From: Saccharofermentans sp.
GTDB taxonomy: Bacteria; Bacillota; Clostridia; Saccharofermentanales; Saccharofermentanaceae
DNA length: 64,000 nt
Direction of reading: 5' to 3'
Assembly: GCA_024403855.1 (NCBI GenBank)
Contig: JAKSRC010000009.1
Location: 1 to 64,000, forward strand
How positions within the stretch are numbered: position 1 is the first letter of the stretch; the number at the start of each line of letters is the position of its first letter. The notes under the pieces are model-generated. The model was not told the DNA's origin and did not search any database. It worked only from the letters and a program-made list of their open reading frames with translations. Below, one piece after another: positions 25,823 to 34,676 of the stretch. The translations under genes were made by a program, and so were the position numbers.

Positions 25823-26932
25823 TCAGATACCTGCTCCTTTTCCTATAACGATAGGATAATCGGGATGTCCTACAAGTCTGACACCAGGTCTTACAAACGC
25901 ATTCTTGTCGAGAATAACGTTTTCGAGATGGCAATTCTCAGAAATGTGAACGTCCTGCATTATAACGCAATTTTTAATTGTCGTATTCTTAGCAATTGTA
26001 ACACTTCTGAAGATTACTGAGCTCTCAGCCTTACCGTAGATGCGGCAACCGTCGGATACGATTGAATCAACGATCTCTGCATTATCGAAATAAAGTGTAG
26101 GAGCTTCGTCCTTGACCTTTGTGTAAATAGGCTTTCCGCTCCAGAAAAGGTCATTTCTGACAGATTCTGTAAGAAGGGACATTGAAGCATTGAAATATGC
26201 CTGAACGCTGTTGATTCTTAATACGACACCTGTGTATTCAAAGCCATGAATCTTGAATTCATCAAACATCTTAACGATTGAGTGAATACCGAAATGGCTC
26301 TGACCATGTGCCATCTGGCGAGCAAGGATATCGATAAGAAGATCTCTTCTGAGGCAGAGAATACCAAGTGAACACTTAGTTGATGTAGACTTAGCAGGAT
26401 TGTAAAGCATATCTCTTACCAAGCCGTCATCGTCGATATCCAAAATGAATGAAGGATTTCCGTACTTTGTACCATCACGGTTGTACATAACGGAGATATC
26501 GGCACCGGATTCCTCGTGAGACTTGATGAATGCATCAAATGTAGTATTGAGGATAACATTTGCACCGGAAACGATGACATAAGGAGTTCTTGACTGTCTT
26601 AAGAAGTCGATAACACCAGAAAGTTCCTCGTCAGAGCTGATGTTTGTAGCCTCAGAGTTTACATAAGGAGGCAAAATGTGAAGACCGTCATTCTTTCTGT
26701 CCAAAGACCAAGCAGCACCTGTTCCGGTGTGGTCCATCAATGACTTGTACTTGTTATATGTAAGAAGTCCTACATTCTTTACGCCTGTATTGACCATGTT
26801 TGAAAGCATGAAGTCAATGATTCTGTATCTTCCGCCGAAAGGCATAGCGGAAAGTGCGCGAGGGTTGGAGAGCTCGCCCAGAGATATCTTTTTGTTGTCG
26901 GCCAAGATAAGGCCCATCGCATTATTAAACAT
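25823..26932 (-). CDS. glgD: GlgD, ADP-glucose pyrophosphorylase-like subunit
   Basis: GlgD pairs with GlgC and modulates ADP-glucose synthesis. The 369-residue protein has the nucleotidyltransferase fold (RYRIIDFMLSNMVNTGV, PYVIVSGANVI) but its N-terminal loop reads GLILADNKKISL, without the catalytic GGxGxRL, as usual for GlgD. A left-handed beta-helix with hexapeptide repeats forms the C-terminus. AAAGGAG lies upstream of the ATG. It sits between glgC and glgA. Confidence 0.95.
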   Translation of the reverse strand: MFNNAMGLILADNKKISLGELSNPRALSAMPFGGRYRIIDFMLSNMVNTGVKNVGLLTYNKYKSLMDHTGTGAAWSLDRKNDGLHILPPYVNSEATNISSDEELSGVIDFLRQSRTPYVIVSGANVILNTTFDAFIKSHEESGADISVMYNRDGTKYGNPSFILDIDDDGLVRDMLYNPAKSTSTKCSLGILCLRRDLLIDILARQMAHGQSHFGIHSIVKMFDEFKIHGFEYTGVVLRINSVQAYFNASMSLLTESVRNDLFWSGKPIYTKVKDEAPTLYFDNAEIVDSIVSDGCRIYGKAESSVIFRSVTIAKNTTIKNCVIMQDVHISENCHLENVILDKNAFVRPGVRLVGHPDYPIVIGKGAGI

Positions 26933-26952
26933 AGATCTTAATCTCCTTTACC

Positions 26953-28212
26953 TCATGCTCTAGCTTTCTTTTCGATGATCTTCTGATCTTCAGGAACTTC
27001 AACATCAGAATCGACCATGCAGTTTGCGGGAATTACCGCACCGTCCTTGATAGTAAGTCCACGCTCGAAAACGCAGATTCCTTCAGAACAGATCTTATGG
27101 TTGGTGTAAGGTCCTTCGCCTTCTACAAAGCTGCCGGCCTGAACATCCTTACCGATAACTGTGCCGCTATCGATAACGCAACGCTCGATATGAGCGCCTT
27201 CCTTTACAACTACGCCCGGCATAAGAACGCAATCCTTTACGAGAGCGCCCTTCTCGACGATTACGGATTCAGAAAGAACTGAATGCTCAACGGTACCGAA
27301 GATTCTACAACCATCCGTAAGAGCGGAATTCTTAACCTTAGCGCCTGAACCAATGAAGTGTGAAGGCTTAACAGGGTTTCTGGAGAAGATCTTCCAGGAT
27401 CTGTCAACGAGGTTAATATCTTCAGGCTTATCAAGGATATCCATATTTGTTTCCCAGAGGGAAGAAATTGTACCTACATCCTTCCAGTAACCAGCAAATC
27501 TGTAAGCGCAGAGCTTCTTGCCCTGAGCCAAAAGATTAGGAACGATATTCTTACCGAAGTCGTTATTGGAATCAGGATTTGCTTCGTCTTCGATCAATGC
27601 CTGTCTCAATACATCCCATGTAAAAATGTAAACGCCCATGGAAGCGAGATTGCTCTTCGGCTTTGCAGGCTTTTCTTCGAACTCTTCGATTACATCGCCA
27701 TCCTTTGTGTTAAGGATACCGAATCTGGGAGCCTCTTCCCACGGTACCTCATATACAGCGATTGTAGCATCAGCGCCCTTATCGATATGAGCCTTGAGCA
27801 TTGCTGCATAATCCATCTTATAAATGTGGTCACCTGAGAGGATAACTACATATTCAGGATTGTTATCATCGATAAAGCTCATGTTCTGGTAAATAGCGTT
27901 AGCTGTTCCCTTATACCAGTCAGAACCTGAGTTACTCTGGAAAGGCGGAAGAATATAAGCACCCGCATTATTTCTGTCCAAATCCCATGGATGTCCGTTA
28001 CCTACGTATGTGTTAAGAGCTAACGGTTGATACTGAGTAAGTACACCAACAATCTCTATTCCTGAGTTTACACAGTTAGAGAGAGGGAAATCGATAATCC
28101 TGTAACGGCTTCCAAAAGGTACTGCAGGCTTTGCTACTGTCTTTGTCAGTACGCCTAATCTGCTTCCCTGGCCTCCTGCGAGAATCATCGCAACGACTTC
28201 AGTTCTTGCCAT
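26953..28212 (-). CDS. glgC: Glucose-1-phosphate adenylyltransferase
   Basis: GlgC makes ADP-glucose from ATP and glucose-1-phosphate, the committed step of glycogen synthesis. The 419-residue protein has [43 protein letters not shown] and a C-terminal hexapeptide beta-helix ([11 protein letters not shown]). Length is standard. ACGGAGGTAG precedes the ATG, and it follows glgB by 23 bp. Confidence 0.97.
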   Translation of the reverse strand: MARTEVVAMILAGGQGSRLGVLTKTVAKPAVPFGSRYRIIDFPLSNCVNSGIEIVGVLTQYQPLALNTYVGNGHPWDLDRNNAGAYILPPFQSNSGSDWYKGTANAIYQNMSFIDDNNPEYVVILSGDHIYKMDYAAMLKAHIDKGADATIAVYEVPWEEAPRFGILNTKDGDVIEEFEEKPAKPKSNLASMGVYIFTWDVLRQALIEDEANPDSNNDFGKNIVPNLLAQGKKLCAYRFAGYWKDVGTISSLWETNMDILDKPEDINLVDRSWKIFSRNPVKPSHFIGSGAKVKNSALTDGCRIFGTVEHSVLSESVIVEKGALVKDCVLMPGVVVKEGAHIERCVIDSGTVIGKDVQAGSFVEGEGPYTNHKICSEGICVFERGLTIKDGAVIPANCMVDSDVEVPEDQKIIEKKARA

Positions 28213-28235
28213 AATGAACTACCTCCGTATATGAG

Positions 28236-30386
28236 TTATTTGTTTTTCTTTGTATTTGTTTCAGCCTTTTTGGAAGCAGCCTTCTTAGGAGCTGCCTTCT
28301 TTACCGGCTTTTTTGCTTCGGACTTAGTTGCCTTCTTCGCAGCAACAGGCTTTGCAGCCTCTTCCTTTTTAGCTACAGGCTTCTTAGCCACAGGCTTCTT
28401 GGCTACAGTCTTCTTAGGCTCTGCCTTCTTAGCAGAAGGCTTCTTTTCTGTAGCTTTCTTAGGTTCAGCCTTCTTAGCAGCAACTTTCTTAGCCTTCTTC
28501 TTTACAGGATCCTTAACCTTCATGAAATAGATACCTGCAAGAGGAGGAAGATTTATCTTAACCTTATAAGGCTTACCATTCATAGGCTCATCGATAGCTT
28601 CGAAGCAGCCTTCCATATCAGTTCCTGTAGGATAACCGGAACCGCCATGGCACATATCATCTGTGTTGAAGACGATCTTATAAGTACCGAGCTCATAAAC
28701 CGGCATCTCATAACCTTCAAGTGGCTGAGGAACCATGTTAAGAGCAACGTAAATATCGTTCTTCTTCGGATCAGGACAAGATCTCTTATAAATGAATACA
28801 TTGTTCTTCGTATCTGAAGCATCAATCCATTCAAAACCTGCCCATGTGTGATCGTCTTCCCAAAGCTGTGAGTTCTCAATATAGAATTTATTGAGTTCAC
28901 TATTAAAGTTCTGAAGCAAACGATGTGATTCGTAATCAAGTAAGAACCACTCAAGCTGCTCATAAAAACGCCATTCAATGAACTGACCGAACTCAGCACC
29001 CATGAAATTGAGCTTTCCGCCCGGATGACTGATCTGATAAAGCATCATGGTACGAAGTGAAGCAAACTTTCTCCAGATATCACCAGGCATCTTATCGATC
29101 AAAGAATGCTTTCCGTGAACAACTTCGTCATGAGAAAGACTCAGGAGATAATTCTCAGAGAATGCATACATCATTGAGAAACAGAACTCATCGTGATGCC
29201 AAGCACGAGCATATGAATCAGTTGAGAAGTAATTCAATGTGTCGTGCATCCAGCCCATGTTCCACTTATGAGTAAATCCCAAACCACCGAATTCGACAGG
29301 ATGAGTAACCTTAGGCCATGCTGTGGATTCTTCTGCAACAAGCATTGCATGAGGATAGTTTTTACGAAGAGTAGAATTAAGCTTCTTGAAGAAATCGATT
29401 GCCTCAAGATTCTCATTTCCACCGTATTTGTTCGGGATATACTGCTGTCTTCCGTAATCTCTGTAAAGCATTGAAGATACGGCATCAACACGAATACCAT
29501 CCAAGTGATACTCATCGATCCAGTAAACAGCATTGGAAATCAAGAAAGAAATAACTTCATTCTTGGAATAATCGAAAACATAAGTACCCCATTCCCTATG
29601 CTCACCGATTCTGGGATCTGCATATTCATAACAAGGTGTACCGTCAAATCTGACAAGACCTTCCATGTTCTTTGGGAAATGAGCCGGAACCCAGTCAAGA
29701 ATAACGGAAATGCCATTCTGGTGAAGGACATCAACCATGAACTTGAAATCAGCAGGTGTTCCGAATCTTGAAGTAACTGCATAGTAGCCTGTAACCTGAT
29801 AACCCCATGAATCATCAAGAGGGTGCTCTAAAATAGGCATGAACTCTACATGTGTGTAGTGCATCTTTTTGCAGTAATCAGCAAGATCAATAGCAAGTTC
29901 TCTATAGGTAAAGAAATTGCCGTCAGGATGTCTTCTCCATGAACCAAGATGAATCTCATAGATATTCAATGGCTGCGGAGCCAAAGCATCCTTACGATTC
30001 TTTACGAACTCATCATCATTCCAAACATAATCGTTGGGATCATAAAGGATTGATGCATTATTGGGTCTTGTCTCAAAGTGTCTTGCAAAGGGATCGCCCT
30101 TCTCATAGATTCTGTTATCAGCACCAATAACTCTGTACTTATATCTGTCCCACTGCTGTGCACCGGGAACCTTCTGCTCCCAGATACCAGTCTTGCCAAG
30201 CATAAACATCTGGCACTCATTTGGATCCCATTCATTAAAGTCACCCATGATGGAAACCATTCTTGCATTAGGGGCCCAGACGCGGAATATGAAGCCCTTC
30301 CCGTTCTCATCTTCGTACGGATGAGCACCGAGGAACTTGTAGCTCATATAGTTATCGCCTTGGTTAAATAAATAAGCGGCGTCCAT
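28236..30386 (-). CDS. glgB: 1,4-alpha-glucan branching enzyme with long Lys/Ala tail
   Basis: GlgB creates alpha-1,6 branches. The 716-residue protein has a CBM48 domain (FIFRVWAPNARMVSIMGDFNEW), the GH13 barrel with DGIRVDAVSSM (nucleophile), VAEEST (acid/base) and SHDEVVHGK, and an all-beta domain. The start MDAAYLFNQG fits clostridial homologues; GGGAGGATAAG lies upstream. The final 92 residues (28239-28514) are almost only Lys, Ala, Pro, Val and Glu in KKPVAKK-type repeats, a disordered cationic tail that is not a usual part of GlgB. It is the first gene of the operon. Confidence 0.96.
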   Translation of the reverse strand: MDAAYLFNQGDNYMSYKFLGAHPYEDENGKGFIFRVWAPNARMVSIMGDFNEWDPNECQMFMLGKTGIWEQKVPGAQQWDRYKYRVIGADNRIYEKGDPFARHFETRPNNASILYDPNDYVWNDDEFVKNRKDALAPQPLNIYEIHLGSWRRHPDGNFFTYRELAIDLADYCKKMHYTHVEFMPILEHPLDDSWGYQVTGYYAVTSRFGTPADFKFMVDVLHQNGISVILDWVPAHFPKNMEGLVRFDGTPCYEYADPRIGEHREWGTYVFDYSKNEVISFLISNAVYWIDEYHLDGIRVDAVSSMLYRDYGRQQYIPNKYGGNENLEAIDFFKKLNSTLRKNYPHAMLVAEESTAWPKVTHPVEFGGLGFTHKWNMGWMHDTLNYFSTDSYARAWHHDEFCFSMMYAFSENYLLSLSHDEVVHGKHSLIDKMPGDIWRKFASLRTMMLYQISHPGGKLNFMGAEFGQFIEWRFYEQLEWFLLDYESHRLLQNFNSELNKFYIENSQLWEDDHTWAGFEWIDASDTKNNVFIYKRSCPDPKKNDIYVALNMVPQPLEGYEMPVYELGTYKIVFNTDDMCHGGSGYPTGTDMEGCFEAIDEPMNGKPYKVKINLPPLAGIYFMKVKDPVKKKAKKVAAKKAEPKKATEKKPSAKKAEPKKTVAKKPVAKKPVAKKEEAAKPVAAKKATKSEAKKPVKKAAPKKAASKKAETNTKKNK

Positions 30387-30450
30387 AAATGTAGCTTATC
30401 CTCCCTGTGTCGTATTTTTGACTTAAACGACAAAAAATCGCGTCAAAAAT

Positions 30451-30466
30451 AAGGACAGTAGTCCTT
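30451..30466. promoter_or_regulatory. Operator-like palindrome at the glgB transcription start
   Basis: Perfect arms AAGGAC and GTCCTT flank four bases. It lies about +4 to +19 from the start predicted by the promoter at 30477-30505, where a repressor would block transcription. A short T-run follows on the minus strand, so an RNA hairpin or weak attenuator is the alternative. Confidence 0.5.
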
Positions 30467-30476
30467 AATAACAGAT

Positions 30477-30505
30477 ATTATAAACTAAGTTATGAGATTT
30501 ACCAA
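30477..30505 (-). promoter_or_regulatory. Promoter of the glgBCDA-GH13 operon
   Basis: On the minus strand TTGGTA (30505-30500) and a perfect TATAAT (30482-30477) are spaced 17 bases. It lies between the terminator of the upstream gene and glgB, giving a leader of roughly 85 bases. Confidence 0.8.
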
Positions 30506-30515
30506 CTAAAAATAC

Positions 30516-30550
30516 AAAAAAATGCACAAAACCGCCTTTGGTTTTGTGCA
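30516..30550 (-). terminator. Terminator after the sensor/GGDEF gene
   Basis: A perfect 11-bp stem TGCACAAAACC / GGTTTTGTGCA (30540-30550 with 30523-30533) with a six-base loop is followed on the minus strand by a T-rich tract. Confidence 0.92.
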
Positions 30551-30578
30551 ATATTACATAATCGTAACATTTAACAAA

Positions 30579-32510
30579 TCAGATATATGTTCTACCTCTG
30601 CCCTTTTTATGCTGTCTCTTCTCCGAATACATGAGCTTGTCAGCATCTCTTATGCATTCTTCGAAATATTCATGTGAATCACCATCAAAAGAATCGTCCA
30701 AACAATCGATATGGACACCACAACTGATAACTACCTTAAACGGCTTTTCGTCCAAAGACACTTTCTGTTCTATAAGGCTTCTGACTTTCGAGATATACTC
30801 TTGCGCCTTCTCCTCGGTATAGTTCTTAGCGATAACAGTAAACTCATCTCCACCGGCTCTTGCACATATTTCATTTCCATCTGAAGTTCTCGAAAGAGCA
30901 TAGGCAATTGTCTTGAGACCGTAGTCTCCCTCGTTATGGCCGAAGTTATCATTGATATACTTGAGATCATCCATATCTATCGTTATAACAGCCAGACCGG
31001 ATTTATTTCTGATGCAATCATCAAGATATTCAGCAAATCGCTCCTCCAGACCTCTTCTGTTAAAGATCTCAGTAAGCAAGTCTCTGTTGGAAAGGAATTC
31101 CAGTCGTGATACCGTAAGTTCAAGATTCTTTTGAATACATCTTCTGTCGAGCATAACACCGAGATCAACAAACCACGATTGCACTGCTCGCTGGTCACGC
31201 GCTTCCAGTTCAGGTGTTACGATTATATATCCCATGTAATACTCGAGATGGTGAATGGAGAAAATATAATATGGTTCCGGATTCTCCATAAGTCCAAAAG
31301 GAAGCAAGTCCTTTTTCCTGAACGTTATATTCGAAACTTCCCTGTCACCAAGATAACCATTAATCAACGTCATTTCTTCGTCAGTACTACTGAAATTTTC
31401 GTCAAGCACTCTCTTCTTATCCCATCCGGGAGCAAGACATACAAGCATGTCCTTAAAGCCTAAATCGACCTTGGTGCTATTGCAGACTTCCTTAAAAAAC
31501 TCATCCAAAGAATCAGCATCGGCAACTTTGAGCATCAGGTTTGTCGTCGATTGCGAGATTCTTACCGAATTATCCAGTTTCTTTAAGAATACTTCTCTAA
31601 AATCTTCAATACCATCAATAGAATTGGATGCACAACCACAGGACTGATTCTCAATAAGTTCGCCTACAATTCGAATATCATTCTCTATGGTCTCACCGTC
31701 GAAAATCTTAAGCAGGGACAAGACTGCCTCATAACCGGAATCGTAGAAAGGCTGACGAATTGTAGTTACAGTTGGAAATCCGTTCAAAGCTTCTGATACA
31801 GCATCAAAACCTGTTACTATGAAATCTTCCGGGATTCTGATGTTTCTTTCCTTACATGCATTAATAAGGCCTATGGCACTATAGTCATTAACACAGGCAA
31901 TTGCATCAGGAAATTCTTTTCCATTCTGTCGGCAGTGCTCAAGTATAGTATCAAGAGCATCCGGTCCTGCGTTATACCAGAGATTGCCATATACGACCTT
32001 ATCCTCATCAAAAGGAATTCCATGTTCTTCTAATGAGTGCTTATATCCGGAATATCTTTCACTTGCAAAGAACAGATTCTGATCACCTGAAAGATGGTAA
32101 ATATCCTTACAGTTATGTTTTTCAATCAGGTGGTCGACAATTTTCTTAAAGGATTTCTCGTTATCACAAATAATATTTTGATACTTATCGTCATATTCGC
32201 CGATGTTAATGACAGGCAAAGTGGTCTTGGCCAGAATCTTATCCAAATGCTTTTTTGTTATCTCGTCAATGAAAGTTGTTATTGTGATAACACCATCAAA
32301 TATGTCGAGATTAGCAATATCATAAGCTACGGTCTCACCATTATCATATCTAGAGAAATCGCTGTGCTCCAAATTGGTATATGAATCACCAAAACTCGTC
32401 AAAAAGATAATTTTAATTCCATGTGCTCTGGCAGCGTCCTCAATGCCCTTCTGCATCATTATGCACATTTGGTCATAAATATGAGATGTAAATACAGCAA
32501 TTTTCTTCAT
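30579..32510 (-). CDS. Cytoplasmic LacI-type sensor domain fused to a GGDEF domain
   Basis: The 643-residue protein has an N-terminal periplasmic-binding-protein fold of the LacI regulator type (KKIAVFTSHIYDQMC, GVITITTFID, ACVNDYSAIGLINACKERNI, DFIVTGFDA; residues about 1-275). A middle region of unknown fold spans about 290-450. A diguanylate cyclase domain follows with ARAGGDEFTVIA near residue 550. There is no helix-turn-helix, signal peptide or membrane segment, so ligand sensing should happen in the cytoplasm and feed cyclic-di-GMP synthesis. I see no RxxD inhibitory site at the usual spacing. It lies directly upstream of glgB, which hints at sugar-linked control; that link is inference. 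Confidence 0.88.
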   Translation of the reverse strand: MKKIAVFTSHIYDQMCIMMQKGIEDAARAHGIKIIFLTSFGDSYTNLEHSDFSRYDNGETVAYDIANLDIFDGVITITTFIDEITKKHLDKILAKTTLPVINIGEYDDKYQNIICDNEKSFKKIVDHLIEKHNCKDIYHLSGDQNLFFASERYSGYKHSLEEHGIPFDEDKVVYGNLWYNAGPDALDTILEHCRQNGKEFPDAIACVNDYSAIGLINACKERNIRIPEDFIVTGFDAVSEALNGFPTVTTIRQPFYDSGYEAVLSLLKIFDGETIENDIRIVGELIENQSCGCASNSIDGIEDFREVFLKKLDNSVRISQSTTNLMLKVADADSLDEFFKEVCNSTKVDLGFKDMLVCLAPGWDKKRVLDENFSSTDEEMTLINGYLGDREVSNITFRKKDLLPFGLMENPEPYYIFSIHHLEYYMGYIIVTPELEARDQRAVQSWFVDLGVMLDRRCIQKNLELTVSRLEFLSNRDLLTEIFNRRGLEERFAEYLDDCIRNKSGLAVITIDMDDLKYINDNFGHNEGDYGLKTIAYALSRTSDGNEICARAGGDEFTVIAKNYTEEKAQEYISKVRSLIEQKVSLDEKPFKVVISCGVHIDCLDDSFDGDSHEYFEECIRDADKLMYSEKRQHKKGRGRTYI

Positions 32511-32671
32511 AAGATAAACTCAATCGACTAGCCCAAAATTCAATAATATTATATAGACATTGCAAAACGATATGATTAACTAAATGTAAATTATGCTTTA
32601 TCTTTTTTGAATACTTTGGTTAGGCAAAAAAGTGTTATTCTATTCAGAGCAAGTAAAGTGAGGTTGATTAT

Positions 32672-33205
32672 ATGAAATACTTCGTTGCATCAGATATACA
32701 CGGCGACTCATACTGGGCAGAGCGCGTTATTACAGGATTTAAAGAAAGCGGAGCTGAAAAGCTCATCTTATTGGGGGATATTCTCTACCATGGTCCAAGA
32801 AACAATCTGCCGGAACATTATGAACCCAAGAAAGTAATTGAGATGCTCAATAACATCGCAGATAAAATCATCGCCGTAAGAGGCAACTGCGATACCGAAG
32901 TAGATCAGATGGTTTTAAAATTTCCTATCCTTGCAGATTACATTTATCTGGTTGATGAGGGAACAGTTTTCTTTGCAACTCACGGACATAAATTTAATCC
33001 GATGAGCCTGCCTTCAGTCATGCCGGAAGGTGCGATACTTCTTACAGGCCATACGCACGTTGCAGGCGATAATGTTGTTGATTGCGCTAATGGTTCAAAG
33101 ATTCGTTATATGAATCCCGGCTCCCCCTCCATTCCAAAGGAAAACACCAAGCCATCATACATCATAATCGAGAATGGCAAGGCCGAGCTTATTCCTTTCG
33201 ATTAA
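32672..33205 (+). CDS. yfcE: YfcE-type metallophosphoesterase
   Basis: The 177-residue calcineurin-like phosphodiesterase has metal-binding motifs SDIHGD, GDILYHG, VRGNCD, ATHGH and TGHTHV in order, plus NPGSPSIP near the end, all as in YfcE. It probably hydrolyses phosphodiesters; the natural substrate is unknown. GTGAGG lies upstream of the ATG. It is divergent from the sensor/GGDEF gene, sharing a 160-bp intergenic region with no promoter I can place firmly. Confidence 0.92.
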   Translation: MKYFVASDIHGDSYWAERVITGFKESGAEKLILLGDILYHGPRNNLPEHYEPKKVIEMLNNIADKIIAVRGNCDTEVDQMVLKFPILADYIYLVDEGTVFFATHGHKFNPMSLPSVMPEGAILLTGHTHVAGDNVVDCANGSKIRYMNPGSPSIPKENTKPSYIIIENGKAELIPFD

Positions 33206-33251
33206 TCAGCTTTCATATCAAGGAGATTGCCAAACAAAAAACTTTAAAATA

Positions 33252-33283
33252 AAAGGAGGCTACGTCATACCGTAACCTCCTTT
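33252..33283. terminator. Bidirectional terminator between yfcE and the oxidoreductase operon
   Basis: The stem AAAGGAGG-TACG / CGTA-CCTCCTTT with one bulge pair is flanked by T-runs on the plus side and A-runs on the other, between convergent genes. Confidence 0.8.
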
Positions 33284-33314
33284 AATATTTTTTAATATCG
33301 CTTATGCCAGCAAA

Positions 33315-33854
33315 TTACTGAGCAAAAGCAGCGCCTCTGTCGAAAGCTTCCATATTCTTGGGAATAAGGTTGTGCTTTCTTTCAGGGAGAATCTCATAGA
33401 GAGACTTCTCAAAAGATTCTCTGGACAAGCAACCTGTAGCAGTAGCCATGCATCCGATCATTGTGATAGGAGCAAACATCATCTTACCAAGCTCAGAAGC
33501 GATATCAGAAGCTTCCATAGCGATAACCTTGATGTCTGTACGTGTAGGTCTTGTCTTAATGAGTGATGAATCGAGAATCATCAAAGCACCGGGCTTTAAC
33601 TGGCTCTCGAACTTCTCCATTGAAGGCTGGTTGAGGCAGATAACTACGTCAGCATCGTTTACAACGGGTGAGCCGATAGGGCTGTCGGAAATAACGACTG
33701 AGCAGTTTGCTGTACCACCACGCATCTCAGGTCCATATGAAGGGAACCAGGAAACTTCTCTACCTTCGTAAAGAGCAGCTTCTGCAGCCATCTTACCTGC
33801 AGAGAGAATACCCTGACCGCCGAAGCCGGCAAAAATAATGGAAAAATCAATCAT
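33315..33854 (-). CDS. 2-oxoacid:ferredoxin oxidoreductase, gamma subunit
   Basis: The 179-residue gamma subunit contributes to CoA handling in the oxidative decarboxylation of 2-oxoacids with ferredoxin. Family landmarks are FAGFGGQGILSAGKMAAEAA, SWFPSYGPEMRGGTANCSV and ICLNQPSMEKF. It is the last gene of a delta-alpha-beta-gamma operon, starting right after the beta subunit stop. Confidence 0.93.
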   Translation of the reverse strand: MIDFSIIFAGFGGQGILSAGKMAAEAALYEGREVSWFPSYGPEMRGGTANCSVVISDSPIGSPVVNDADVVICLNQPSMEKFESQLKPGALMILDSSLIKTRPTRTDIKVIAMEASDIASELGKMMFAPITMIGCMATATGCLSRESFEKSLYEILPERKHNLIPKNMEAFDRGAAFAQ

Positions 33855-34676
33855 TTATTTTACCTCCCCAACGTTTACGAAGTTACCTGAAGTTGCAGGA
33901 ATAGCGCCGGAAACATAATTGCCGTTCTCATCGAAAACGAGATCCTGTCCCTTATAGCATCCGAGAGGATACTGCTTTTCCATGTTCTCCTTGAGCCAAT
34001 CCATAGCTGCAAGAGGCTCTTTACCCCAGTTTGTAGGGCAAGTAGAAAGAACTTCAACGAGTGAGAAACCAAGGCCATTCTTCTGAACATCGAAAGCCTT
34101 CTTAATAGCTTTCTTAGCGTTCTGAATGTTCTTGTAATCTGTTACAGCGACACGCTCAATATAAGCAGCACCTGTAAGGCTGGACAAGAACTCAGAAACG
34201 TTAATAGGATAACCCTGTCTCTGAGGATCACGACCCCAAGGTGAAGTTGTAGTAACCTGGCCTACCAATGTAGTAGGAGCCATCTGACCTGAAGTCATAC
34301 CGTAAACTGCGTTGTTTACGAAGATAACAGTGATCTTCTCACCTCTTGCTGCTGCGTGAACGATCTCAGCTGTACCGATGGAAGCGAGGTCGCCGTCACC
34401 CTGATATGTGAAGACGAAGCTGTCCTTCAAGTTTCTCTTAATACCTGTTGCAACAGCCGGAGCTCTACCGTGAGCTGCCTGAACCATGTCGCAAGCAAAA
34501 TACTCATATGAGTTGTAAGTACATCCTACGGATGCAACACCTACTGCTGTCTCCAAAGCATCCTGCTCAACCAATGTCTCAGCCAAAAGTCTGTGGATGA
34601 TACCGTGGCAGCAACCAGGGCAATAATGGAAAGGCTTATCTGTAAGGCCCTTTGTGGGTTCGAAAACTACAGCCAT
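33855..34676 (-). CDS. 2-oxoacid:ferredoxin oxidoreductase, beta (thiamine diphosphate) subunit
   Basis: The 273-residue subunit binds thiamine diphosphate and one iron-sulfur cluster. It shows HYCPGCCHGIIHRLLAE (cluster cysteines), GCTYNSYEYF, AHGRAPAVATGIKR and the thiamine motif YQGDGDLASIGTAE...NNAVYGMTSGQ. The order and sequence suit the VorDBAC/KorDABC type rather than pyruvate oxidoreductase. The ATG touches the alpha-subunit stop. Confidence 0.94.
   Translation of the reverse strand: MAVVFEPTKGLTDKPFHYCPGCCHGIIHRLLAETLVEQDALETAVGVASVGCTYNSYEYFACDMVQAAHGRAPAVATGIKRNLKDSFVFTYQGDGDLASIGTAEIVHAAARGEKITVIFVNNAVYGMTSGQMAPTTLVGQVTTTSPWGRDPQRQGYPINVSEFLSSLTGAAYIERVAVTDYKNIQNAKKAIKKAFDVQKNGLGFSLVEVLSTCPTNWGKEPLAAMDWLKENMEKQYPLGCYKGQDLVFDENGNYVSGAIPATSGNFVNVGEVK

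Noticed and set aside
28231..28530. 99-residue plus-strand Phe/Ala-rich frame
   Set aside because: It is the reverse-strand shadow of the Lys/Ala tail of GlgB; its repetitive look follows from the AAG/GCT codons of that tail. The same applies to 60249-60464 over ppk.
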